From NCBI RefSeq assembly GCF_026343125.1, contig NZ_JAPEMB010000001.1, positions 6,825,501 to 6,889,500 on the forward strand: a stretch of DNA of 64,000 bases, in the 5' to 3' direction. Positions 23,354 to 31,380 of this stretch are shown piece after piece; within the stretch, counting starts at the first letter, position 1; every line of letters begins with the position of its first letter. Origin of the DNA: Streptomyces sp. NBC_00094. GTDB lineage: Bacteria > Actinomycetota > Actinomycetes > Streptomycetales > Streptomycetaceae. Position numbers and translations under genes: made by a program. The notes under the pieces are model-generated. The model was given only the letters and a program-made list of their open reading frames with translations. It was not told where the DNA came from and did no database searches.

Positions 23354-25513
23354 GTGGAGTCCGACGTCGATGTGATCCTTTCCAAGGCCGCTCGCGGTGT
23401 CGTGTCCCGGGCGGCCGAGCTGGCAGACCAGCTGTCGCAGCTCCTGAGCGTGAAGGTTCCCGAGCTCACGGAGTACGAGGACATCGTCACGCTGGGAGGG
23501 GCGAGCATCGCCGACAACATCGCGGTGTGGGGTGACGCCCTGGAGAACGGTCTCGACCTCACTCGGGTCGAGGCGCCGCTCTCCTTCGTGGAGTACGCCC
23601 GGAGGTTCGCCCGGGAAGGAGGGCGCATCAGCACCCTGCTGCGGACGTACCGGTACGGGCAGGCCGGCCTCCTGCGCGCGATGCTCGCGGAGATGAACCG
23701 GCTCACGAAGGACCCGGAGCTGATCAACGCGGCGACGGTCAAGCTGAGCGGGATGATCCTCTCGTTCATCGACCGCACCTCGGAGCAGGCGGTCGCGGCG
23801 TACCAGGAGGAGCGCGACCGCTGGGTGCAGAGGCGGTTGTCCCTGGTGAACGAGGCCAACGTGCGGGTGGGCACGACCCTGGACATCGCCGGCACCGCGG
23901 ATGAGCTGGCCGCCGTCGGCACCGACTACTTCGCCGACCTCGTCGCCGTCGACCTGCTCGACTCCGCGCTCCTGGAGCGGGACGCCGAACCGGCCCCCGG
24001 ACCTCCTACCCTCCACCGCGTCGCGCAACGGTCCGTCTGGGAAGGCTGTCCGGACTCCGTCGTCAAGACCGGTCAGTCGTACATCTGCCCGGAAGGGTCG
24101 GAGCCGGCGCAGGTCCTGGCCACGGGGCAGCCGTGGCGCCGGCGCCTCGATGGCTCGAAGCCCCCGGCATGGCTGACGCAGAGCCCCGATCACAGGGCCG
24201 TCGTCGCCGAGTACGGAATCCACTCCGTGCTGGTGCTGCCGCTGCAGGCCCGGGGGAAGACCCTCGGCCTCGCCCAGTTCTTCCGGCACCGCACGGCGGC
24301 CTCGTTCAGCGACGACGACCTGCTGCTCGCCCAGGAGATCACCAAGCGAACAGCCGTGTACATCGACAACGCGCGCCGCTACACCCACGAGCGTTCCACC
24401 GCGCTCACCCTGCAGCGCAGCCTGCTGCAACGGCACCCACCGGAGCAGTCCGCCGTGGAGGTCGCCTCCCGGTACCAGCCGGCCGGCTCCCACGCGGGGG
24501 TGGGCGGAGACTGGTACGACGTCATTCCGCTGTCCGGGGCCCGCGTCGCCCTCGTGGTCGGTGATGTGATCGGCCACGGCATCCACGCCTCCGCGACCAT
24601 GGGACGGCTCCGGATGGCTGTCCGGACCCTCGCGGACGTCGACCTGCCCCCCGATGAGCTGCTCACCCACCTCGATGATGTCGTCGTCCGCCTCCAGCAG
24701 GAGGAGTCGCCGGCCGAGGACGAGATCAGCGCCACGTGCCTCTACGCCGTCTACGACCCGGTCTCCCGTGTCTGCTCGCTGGCCAGCGCCGGACACGCGC
24801 CACCACGTGTCGTCCTCCCCGCCGTGGCAGGCTCCGCACCCGCGGCGGCCGCTCCTCCCGATCTGCCGATCGGGCCGCCCCTGGGCCTCGGCGGACTTCC
24901 CTTCGAGACGGTTGAGCTGGAACTGCCGGAAGGCAGCCTGCTGGCCTTGTACACCGACGGCCTGACCGAGCACCGAAGCCGCACCACCGGCGACGAGATC
25001 GACGTACTGAGTCATGCCCTGACCCAACCCGCCACGTCCCTGGAACGGGTCTGCGACACCGTGCTCGGGGCACTCCTGCCCGACCTTCCCCAGGACGATG
25101 TCGCCCTCCTGCTGGCCCGCACCCGCGCTCTCGACGTCGGCCGGGTCGCCGCCTGGGACATCCCCTCCGACCCGGCGGCCGTGGCCGGGGCCCGGCGGAA
25201 CGCCTCGGAGCAGCTGGCGGCCTGGGGACTGGAGGAGTGCGCGTTCATCACCGAGCTGATCGTCAGTGAGCTGGTCACCAACGCCATCCGTTATGGCCGA
25301 CCGCCGGTCCGGCTCCGGCTCATTCACGACCGCAGCCTCGTCTGCGAGGTGTCCGACGCCAGCAGCACGGCACCTCACCTGCGCCGGGCCCGCCTCTTCG
25401 ACGAGGGTGGCCGCGGCCTGATGCTGGTCGCGCAGTTGGCCCAGCGCTGGGGAACCCGGCACGGCAGGGAGGGCAAGATCATCTGGACGGAGCAGGATCT
25501 GCCCCGTCGCTGA
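23354..25513 (+). CDS. Multidomain SpoIIE-type PP2C phosphatase with RsbR-like, GAF and anti-sigma kinase domains
   Basis: A 719-residue soluble regulator. In order: an N-terminal helical domain (about 1-160) resembling the RsbRD/PucR N-terminus (LLRTYRYGQAGLLRAML), a GAF domain (about 175-345), a SpoIIE/PP2C phosphatase (about 370-580; GVGGDWYDV and VVGDVIGHGIHA metal-binding Asp residues, LALYTDGLTE), and a C-terminal HATPase_c_2 domain of RsbW type (about 600-715; ELIVSELVTNAIRYG, GGRGLMLVAQLAQRWG). Such proteins tune sigma factors by dephosphorylating anti-anti-sigma proteins. The GTG start at 23354 has no clear ribosome site, but the domain begins there; the longer upstream frame crosses the MFS remnant and is rejected. 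Confidence 0.86.
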   Translation: MESDVDVILSKAARGVVSRAAELADQLSQLLSVKVPELTEYEDIVTLGGASIADNIAVWGDALENGLDLTRVEAPLSFVEYARRFAREGGRISTLLRTYRYGQAGLLRAMLAEMNRLTKDPELINAATVKLSGMILSFIDRTSEQAVAAYQEERDRWVQRRLSLVNEANVRVGTTLDIAGTADELAAVGTDYFADLVAVDLLDSALLERDAEPAPGPPTLHRVAQRSVWEGCPDSVVKTGQSYICPEGSEPAQVLATGQPWRRRLDGSKPPAWLTQSPDHRAVVAEYGIHSVLVLPLQARGKTLGLAQFFRHRTAASFSDDDLLLAQEITKRTAVYIDNARRYTHERSTALTLQRSLLQRHPPEQSAVEVASRYQPAGSHAGVGGDWYDVIPLSGARVALVVGDVIGHGIHASATMGRLRMAVRTLADVDLPPDELLTHLDDVVVRLQQEESPAEDEISATCLYAVYDPVSRVCSLASAGHAPPRVVLPAVAGSAPAAAAPPDLPIGPPLGLGGLPFETVELELPEGSLLALYTDGLTEHRSRTTGDEIDVLSHALTQPATSLERVCDTVLGALLPDLPQDDVALLLARTRALDVGRVAAWDIPSDPAAVAGARRNASEQLAAWGLEECAFITELIVSELVTNAIRYGRPPVRLRLIHDRSLVCEVSDASSTAPHLRRARLFDEGGRGLMLVAQLAQRWGTRHGREGKIIWTEQDLPRR

Positions 25514-25655
25514 CGCGCCGCTTCGACCGGGCCGCCTACCGCTGAGCCGCGAAGCGGGTGCCGAGCAGATCCCCCGCGACATTCGCCGAGCGTGCCCTGG
25601 CCGATGGGGCATCGGCCCATGTCGACACCGACACGTGTCACGGCTTGGTTGATAC

Positions 25656-25676
25656 CTTTCACTTGTCGAGTGAAAG
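25656..25676. promoter_or_regulatory. Palindrome upstream of the DeoR-LacI regulator
   Basis: Perfect 8-bp arms CTTTCACT and AGTGAAAG flank a 5-bp spacer, 36 bp before the regulator's GTG. This is a likely operator for autoregulation; the binding protein is inferred from position. Confidence 0.65.
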
Positions 25677-25712
25677 CAAATGGCTTCGCTCGCGATGAGA
25701 GGGGGTGCGTGA

Positions 25713-26804
25713 GTGCTGGCTGAAGAGCGGCGTGAGGTCCTCGTTCGCCTGGTCGAGCGCCGGGGAGCGATCAAGGTGAAGGACGCGGCGGAGGAGATGG
25801 GGGTCTCCGCCGTCACCGTGCGCCAGGACGTCCGGGAGCTGGCGGGCCGGGGGCTGATCGTCCGCGTCCACGGCGGCGCCATGTCGCCGACCGCGGCGCA
25901 GGCGGCCGTCGTGGCCGCCCCTGCCGTCCCCCGGCCCGGGACGCGGCAGGGGGGTGCCTTCGGGCTGATCGTTCCACCGGGGGGCTACTACTACCCCGAG
26001 ATCATCCGAGGAGTGCAGGATGCCGCGCGCACGCGGGGAGTGCGCATCGTGCTCGCGGTTTCCGGTGAGACGCTGGCGGACAATCAGGAGCAGGTGCGAC
26101 GGCTGATCGCGGCGGGCGTCGACGGCCTGCTGCTGATGCCGCGTGCCGGACTCGAACCCGTGGGCCTGGCCGAAGAGTGGCTGGCCGGCCTGGAGATACC
26201 GGTCGTTCTCGTGGACCGCAGGGCAGGCTCGCAGGCCGGGCGGCTGGAGCAGGTCGCGTCGGACCACGCTTATGGAGCGGGCCTGGCGGTCCGTCACCTC
26301 GCCGAGCTGGGGCACGGGCGGATCGCCCTGGTCGCCCGGGCGGAGAGCCCCAACACCCCTTTGATTCACGAAGGTTATACGGCTGCCTGCCGGGCTCTCG
26401 GGCTGACGGCGGGTCCGGAATACGGCGTCGACCCGGCCGAAGGACCGGCGTCGGCCGCGTGGTTCGAGGAGCTGGCGCGAGCGGTCGAGGCGGGTGGGGT
26501 CCGGGCCGCCCTGGTCCACAACGATCTCGATGCCGTCGCCCTGGTCGGCTTCCTTCAGGCGCGCGGGCTGCGCGTTCCGGAGGATCTGGCGATCGTGACG
26601 TACGACGACGAGGTCGCCGAGCTGAGCGATGTGCCGCTCACGGCCGTGGCACCGCCCAAGCGGGCCGTGGGGGAGTGGGCGGTCGACCTGATGAGAAGGC
26701 GACTCGCCGATCCGGCCGCACCCCTGGCCGAGCTGCTGCTCCGCCCGGAGCTGCGCGTACGGGACTCCAGTGGAGCCTCTGCCGTAGCGGGTGAGCGCGC
26801 GTAG
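25713..26804 (+). CDS. Chimeric regulator: DeoR-type helix-turn-helix with LacI-type sugar-binding domain
   Basis: A 363-residue transcription factor. Residues about 5-60 are a DeoR-type winged HTH (LVERRGAIKVKDAAEEMGVSAVTVRQDVRELAGRGLIVRVHGG). Residues about 80-350 are a periplasmic-binding-protein-like ligand domain of the LacI/GalR type (GLIVPPGGYYYPEIIRGVQDAARTRGV, DGLLLMPRAG, HLAELGHGRIALV, IVTYDDEVAELSDVPLTAVAPP). The GTG start follows AGAGGGGG. It precedes a sugar ABC importer operon and probably represses it until an imported sugar binds. Confidence 0.9.
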   Translation: MLAEERREVLVRLVERRGAIKVKDAAEEMGVSAVTVRQDVRELAGRGLIVRVHGGAMSPTAAQAAVVAAPAVPRPGTRQGGAFGLIVPPGGYYYPEIIRGVQDAARTRGVRIVLAVSGETLADNQEQVRRLIAAGVDGLLLMPRAGLEPVGLAEEWLAGLEIPVVLVDRRAGSQAGRLEQVASDHAYGAGLAVRHLAELGHGRIALVARAESPNTPLIHEGYTAACRALGLTAGPEYGVDPAEGPASAAWFEELARAVEAGGVRAALVHNDLDAVALVGFLQARGLRVPEDLAIVTYDDEVAELSDVPLTAVAPPKRAVGEWAVDLMRRRLADPAAPLAELLLRPELRVRDSSGASAVAGERA

Positions 26805-26842
26805 AACGCCGACGGGGAGGCGGCATCACATCGCATCGATTG

Positions 26843-26903
26843 GCTTCGTTATCTATCGAATGAAGCTTTGGGGATTGACGAAGCGAATGCACTGGCGAAT
26901 GAT
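26843..26903 (+). promoter_or_regulatory. Promoter and adjacent imperfect palindrome for the first ABC importer operon
   Basis: A sigma-70-like promoter has TTGACG (26875-26880) and AATGAT (26898-26903) with a 17-bp spacer, about 40 bp before the lipoprotein ATG. Eight bases upstream of the -35 is GCTTCGTT-N8-AATGAAGC (26843-26866), palindromic except for one pair, a candidate operator for the preceding regulator. GCGAATG occurs twice (26883 and 26895) over the spacer and -10. Confidence 0.65.
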
Positions 26904-26939
26904 TCCGGTCAACGCCCCAGCGAACGATCGGTGCACATC

Positions 26940-28253
26940 ATGCTTCGCAGAACCTCGGCCGTCCTGGCCGGCTCCGTCACGGCTCTCGCCCTGCTTGCCA
27001 CCGCCTGCGGTGGCGGAGCGGACCAGGGTGCTTCCTCGACCGAGGCGAAGAAGACCGGCGAGGTCACCTTCTGGTCCTTCCTCAAGGGCTCCGACAAGGT
27101 GGCCGAGGCCTTCAACGCCACCCACCCGGACATCAAGGTGACCTTCGAGACGGTCCCGTCGGGCCAGGAGTACTACTCCAAGCTCACCAACGCCGTGAAG
27201 GCCGGCACCGTGCCGGACGTCGCGGTGGTCGAGTACCCGCACCTGCCGGAGTTCGCGGCCCAGGGCAAGGTCGAGGACCTGAGCGGCACCCTCGGCCCGG
27301 TGGTGAAGGAGCGGTTCCCCGAAGCGGCGCGGCAGCTGGTCGACCTCGGCGGCAGGACCTGGGGCGTCCCGCGTGACGCGGCGCCGCTGATGATGATGTA
27401 CCGCAAGGACTTCTTCAACCGGCACAAGATCGACGTCCCCACCACGTGGGACGCGTACCGGAACATGACCGAGCAGGTGAAGAAGGCCGACCCCGCCGCC
27501 CGCGGCGGTGTCCTCTACACCGACAATCCCGGGGTCCTGGAGGCGCTCTCCTGGCAGGCCGGCGGCCGGTGGTTCTCGACCGAGAAGGACTCCTGGAAGG
27601 TCACCGTCGACGACGGCCCGTCGAACAAGGTCGCCGCCTACTGGGGTGACCTCGCCCGCAAGGACCGGATCCGTTCGCTGAGCCAGCTGGACCCCTTCTG
27701 GACGAGCGTCCAGAAGAACCAGACCGTCGCCTATATCTGCGCCAGCTGGTGCGCCGGGGCGCTCCAGGCGACCGTCCCCGACCAGAAGGGCAAGTGGGCC
27801 GTGGCGCCCGTGCCCACCTGGGACGGCAAGCCGGCCTCGGGCATGTACGGAGGCTCGTCCTTCGTGATCCCGAAGGGGGCCGACAACAGCGGTGCCGCCG
27901 CCGAGTTCATCAAGTGGATCACCACCGACCCCGAGGGCATGAAGGCCTGGGTGTCCTCCGGCACCAGCAGCCTGTTTCCCGCCGATCCGAAGCTGGTCCC
28001 GGTCACGAAGGCGGCCTTCAAGACGGACTACTACGGCGGGCAGGACATCTACTCCCTCATGGCGCGGTCCTACGACGCCATCCTGCCGGGCTGGACCTGG
28101 GGCCCGGTCATGGGCGCCACCAACACCGCCATCGTCGACCAGCTCCCTAAGGTCGCCGGCGGCACGGTGACCCTGCCCGGTGTCCTCACCACCGCCGAGC
28201 AGGCCACGGTCGCGCAGATGAAGCAGCGCGGCCTGACGGTCACCGCCCCTTAA
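26940..28253 (+). CDS. Sugar ABC transporter solute-binding lipoprotein (module A)
   Basis: A 437-residue extracellular binding protein. The lipobox LATAC puts the lipidated cysteine at C23. The mature part begins GGGADQGASSTEAKK and has family 1 sugar-binding features (VTFWSFLKGSDKVAEAFNATHPDIKVTFETV, YYSKLTNAVKAGTVPDVAVVEYPHLPEF, YGGSSFVIPKGADNSGAAAEFIKWIT). It would capture an oligosaccharide for the two permeases encoded next. ATG 26940 was chosen because it directly precedes the signal peptide; the ribosome site is poor. It heads the module A operon under the promoter at 26875-26903. Confidence 0.92.
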   Translation: MLRRTSAVLAGSVTALALLATACGGGADQGASSTEAKKTGEVTFWSFLKGSDKVAEAFNATHPDIKVTFETVPSGQEYYSKLTNAVKAGTVPDVAVVEYPHLPEFAAQGKVEDLSGTLGPVVKERFPEAARQLVDLGGRTWGVPRDAAPLMMMYRKDFFNRHKIDVPTTWDAYRNMTEQVKKADPAARGGVLYTDNPGVLEALSWQAGGRWFSTEKDSWKVTVDDGPSNKVAAYWGDLARKDRIRSLSQLDPFWTSVQKNQTVAYICASWCAGALQATVPDQKGKWAVAPVPTWDGKPASGMYGGSSFVIPKGADNSGAAAEFIKWITTDPEGMKAWVSSGTSSLFPADPKLVPVTKAAFKTDYYGGQDIYSLMARSYDAILPGWTWGPVMGATNTAIVDQLPKVAGGTVTLPGVLTTAEQATVAQMKQRGLTVTAP

Positions 28254-28357
28254 GGAGCCCGCAGCCCGGAGGGTCGGCCCCGCCCACGCGGCGGGCCGTC
28301 CCCGGCTCCCTCCCGCACCACGCTCTCCCCCCCCCGCCTCACCCAAGGAAGGCCGGT

Positions 28358-29254
28358 ATGGCAAGCCCATCCGCCCGAGGTCAGCGCCGGACCGCCGCAC
28401 TGCTCCTCACCCCGTTCCTCGGCCTGTTCGCGGCCGTCACCCTCGCCCCCCTGCTGTACGCGGCATGGCTGAGCCTGTTCACCACCCGCACCTCCGGCCT
28501 TGGGTTCGGCGGCACCGAAAACGTCTTCTCGGGGCTGGGCAACTACGCCCGCGCCCTGTCCGACGAGGCGTTCCGCGACGGGTTCCTCGTCATCGCCGTG
28601 TACTGCGCGGTCTACATCCCCGTGATGATCGGCGGATCGCTGGTCCTGGCCCTGCTGCTCGACTCGGGTCTGGCGAAGGCGCGGTCGTTCTTCCAGCTGG
28701 CGCTGTTCCTGCCGCACGCGGTGCCGGGGCTGATCGCCGCGCTGATCTGGGTGTACCTCTACACCCCCGGCCTGAGCCCGGTGATCGACTTCCTGGAGTC
28801 CGGCGGCATCGACGTCGACTTCCTGTCGGTCGACAACGCCGTGTTCTCCGCGGCCAACATCGCCGTGTGGGAGTGGATGGGCTACAACATGGTCATCTTC
28901 TACGCCGCTCTGCAGGCCGTGCCCCGCGAGACGCTCGACGCGGCGAAGGTCGACGGCGCCGGCGCCATACGTACGGCGCTGTCCATCAAGGTCCCGATGA
29001 TCTACCCCGCGGTGGCCCTCGCCGTGCTGTTCACGGTCATCGGCTCGATCCAGCTGTTCACCGAACCGAAGGTCATCTACAACGCCTCCAGCGCGATCGG
29101 CAGCAGCTTCACCCCCAACATGTACGTCCAGACGGCCGCCTTCCAGAACAACGACTTCGGCCTGGCGGCAGCCGCCTCCCTGCTGATCGCCCTGTTCGCC
29201 GCCGTGCTGTCGTTCGCCGTCACCCGTATCTCACGCCGCGGGAGCACGTCGTGA
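28358..29254 (+). CDS. Sugar ABC transporter permease, MalF-like (module A)
   Basis: A 298-residue inner-membrane protein with six predicted helices and the EAA loop ETLDAAKVDGAGAIRTALSIKVPMI that docks the ATPase. ATG 28358 has AAGGAAGG upstream. The stop overlaps the start of the next permease (GTGA). It pairs with that permease and the upstream lipoprotein. No ATPase gene is nearby; in Streptomyces a shared ATPase such as MsiK usually energises such importers. Confidence 0.92.
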   Translation: MASPSARGQRRTAALLLTPFLGLFAAVTLAPLLYAAWLSLFTTRTSGLGFGGTENVFSGLGNYARALSDEAFRDGFLVIAVYCAVYIPVMIGGSLVLALLLDSGLAKARSFFQLALFLPHAVPGLIAALIWVYLYTPGLSPVIDFLESGGIDVDFLSVDNAVFSAANIAVWEWMGYNMVIFYAALQAVPRETLDAAKVDGAGAIRTALSIKVPMIYPAVALAVLFTVIGSIQLFTEPKVIYNASSAIGSSFTPNMYVQTAAFQNNDFGLAAAASLLIALFAAVLSFAVTRISRRGSTS

Positions 29255-30204
29255 CCAAGTCCTCCACGCTCGACGCTCCGGCCCCCGCGCCCGTGACGCC
29301 GCCGTCGTCCGGCCGTCGCCCGGCGCTTCGTAGAGACAAGGGCCGCCCTGTGAAGTCACCGTCCGCCCTGCTGTCCAAGGCCGGGGTCACGGCGATGCTG
29401 GGCCTCGCCACCGTCTACACCCTGCTGCCGCTGACCTGGCTGCTGATGTCCTCGACCAAGAGCCGTGAGGACCTGTTCGGCACGAACGGTTTTGCGCTCG
29501 GCGAGGAGACCCGTCTCACCGAGAACCTCGGGCACCTGTTCACGGCGGACGGCGGCGTCTACCTGCGCTGGCTGATCAACACGGTGCTGTACGCCGGTGT
29601 CGGGGCGCTCCTGGCCTCGGTGTTCAGCGTCGCGGCCGGCTACGCGTTCGACAAGCTCTCGTTTCCCGGCAAGGAGCGCCTGTTCTCGCTGGTGCTGCTG
29701 GGCGTGATGGTGCCCGGTACGGCGATGGCGATCCCGCTGTACCTGCTCGCCGCGAAAGTCGGCCTCGTGAACACGTTCTGGGGCGTGTTCATCCCCGGCC
29801 TCGTCTTCCCGTTCGGCGTGTACCTGGCCCGGGTCTTCAGCGCGTCGTACGTGCCGGACGAGGTCCTGGAAGCGGCGCGGATGGACGGGGCCAGTGAGTT
29901 CCGGACCTTCTGCCGCATCGCGTTCCCGATGATCGCGCCCGGTTTCGTGACCATCTTCCTCTTCCAGTTCACCCAGATCTGGAACAGCTTCTTCCTCCCC
30001 CTGGTGATGCTCTCCGACCAGGACCTCTACCCGGTCAACCTCGGCCTGTACGTCTGGTACTCGTCCGCGCTCACCCAAGGCCATCCCGAGGACTACCTGC
30101 TCGCCGTCGTCGGCTCGCTCGTGGCCGTGGCCCCGCTGATCGCCGTCTTCCTGATGCTGCAGCGGTTCTGGAAGTCCGGCATGACCGCCGGCGCCGTCAA
30201 GTAG
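29251..30204 (+). CDS. Sugar ABC transporter permease, MalG-like (module A)
   Basis: A 317-residue membrane protein with a long polar N-terminal extension (about 50 residues, Pro-rich) before the first helix. Six helices follow, with the EAA loop EVLEAARMDGASEFRTFCRIAFPMI. GTG 29251 overlaps the MalF-like stop codon by 4 bp, fixing the start and implying coupled translation. It forms the second half of the module A channel. Confidence 0.92.
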   Translation: MTKSSTLDAPAPAPVTPPSSGRRPALRRDKGRPVKSPSALLSKAGVTAMLGLATVYTLLPLTWLLMSSTKSREDLFGTNGFALGEETRLTENLGHLFTADGGVYLRWLINTVLYAGVGALLASVFSVAAGYAFDKLSFPGKERLFSLVLLGVMVPGTAMAIPLYLLAAKVGLVNTFWGVFIPGLVFPFGVYLARVFSASYVPDEVLEAARMDGASEFRTFCRIAFPMIAPGFVTIFLFQFTQIWNSFFLPLVMLSDQDLYPVNLGLYVWYSSALTQGHPEDYLLAVVGSLVAVAPLIAVFLMLQRFWKSGMTAGAVK

Positions 30205-30228
30205 GTCGCCACCGTGAGGAATGCACCC

Positions 30229-31260
30229 ATGCGCTCGAACCCGACCGCGAGCACGACCGCGACCGCTCGCCCCCGCGCCCTGTTCGCCATGGGGCGGCGC
30301 CACCGGGACGCGCTGTTCCCGCCCGCCGAGATCCGGCGCCTGGCGGCGTACGTCGACATCGACCCGGACCACGTCGCCGAGGACCTCACCGACGAGCCGG
30401 CCCTTGAGGACGTGGAGATCCTGATCACGTCCTGGGGCTGCCCCGTCCTCGACGAGGAGATCCTGGCACGGGCGCCGGCGCTGAAGGCGATCGTGCACGC
30501 GGCGGGCAGCGTCAAGCACCATGTGACGCAGGCCTGTTGGGACCGCGGACTGGTGGTCTCCTCGGCCGCCGCCGCCAACGCCGTCCCCGTCGCCGAGTAC
30601 ACGGTCGCCGCGATCCTCTTCGCCAACAAGCGGGTCCTGGACATCGGCGGCCTCTATCGCGACCACCGTGCCGCCCTCGACTGGTCCCAGCGGTTCCCCG
30701 GGTTCGGCAACTACCGCCGGACCGTGGGCCTGGTCGGCGCGTCCCTCGTGGGCCGCAAGGTCCTCGAACTGCTGCGGCCCTACGACCTCGACCTGCTGCT
30801 CGCCGACCCCCACGTCGACGCCGCGCAGGCCGCGGAGCTGGGCGCCCGGCACGTCGGCCTCGACGAACTCGTCGCCGGCTCGGACGTCGTCTCGCTGCAC
30901 GCGCCGGCTCTGCCGGAGACCCACCACCTGCTGGACGCGCGCAGGCTGTCACTGATGCGGGACGGCGCCACGCTGATCAACACGGCACGGGGATCCCTCG
31001 TCGACACCGACGCCCTCACCGCCGAAGCCGTGACCGGTCGCATCCGTGCGGTCATCGACGTCACCGAGCCGGAGGTGCTCCCCGCCACCTCGCCGCTCTA
31101 CTCCCTGCCCAACGTTCTCCTCACCCCGCACATCGCCGGATCGCTCGGCGGCGAACTCCACCGGATCACCAGCAGCGCCATCGACGAGGTCGAGCGCTAC
31201 TGCGCCGGGGAGCCGTTCGCGCACGCCGTGCGCCACGCCGCCCTCGCGACGTCGGCCTGA
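30229..31260 (+). CDS. D-isomer-specific 2-hydroxyacid dehydrogenase (module A)
   Basis: A 343-residue NAD(P)-dependent dehydrogenase. The Rossmann loop is TVGLVGASLVGRKVLELL, with GASxxG in place of the usual GxGxxG. Catalytic residues are an Arg in NTARGSLVDTDAL, a Glu in IDVTEPEVLP and a His in LLTPHIAGSLGGE. Family members reduce glyoxylate, hydroxypyruvate or related 2-keto acids, or oxidise hydroxy acids. It lies in the module A operon after the importer, so it probably handles a sugar-derived acid. ATG 30229 has GAGGA upstream; GTG 30214 is an alternative. Confidence 0.88.
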   Translation: MRSNPTASTTATARPRALFAMGRRHRDALFPPAEIRRLAAYVDIDPDHVAEDLTDEPALEDVEILITSWGCPVLDEEILARAPALKAIVHAAGSVKHHVTQACWDRGLVVSSAAAANAVPVAEYTVAAILFANKRVLDIGGLYRDHRAALDWSQRFPGFGNYRRTVGLVGASLVGRKVLELLRPYDLDLLLADPHVDAAQAAELGARHVGLDELVAGSDVVSLHAPALPETHHLLDARRLSLMRDGATLINTARGSLVDTDALTAEAVTGRIRAVIDVTEPEVLPATSPLYSLPNVLLTPHIAGSLGGELHRITSSAIDEVERYCAGEPFAHAVRHAALATSA

Positions 31261-31380
31261 CACGTCCGGTCCCCGGACTCCGTCCGTCCGGGGACCGGCC
31301 GACCCCTGCCGTGAGCTCCCCACCACGGCTCTCGCTCCTCCCTCTCCGTGTCCCCGCACGACGACCCAAGGAGTCCCCCC

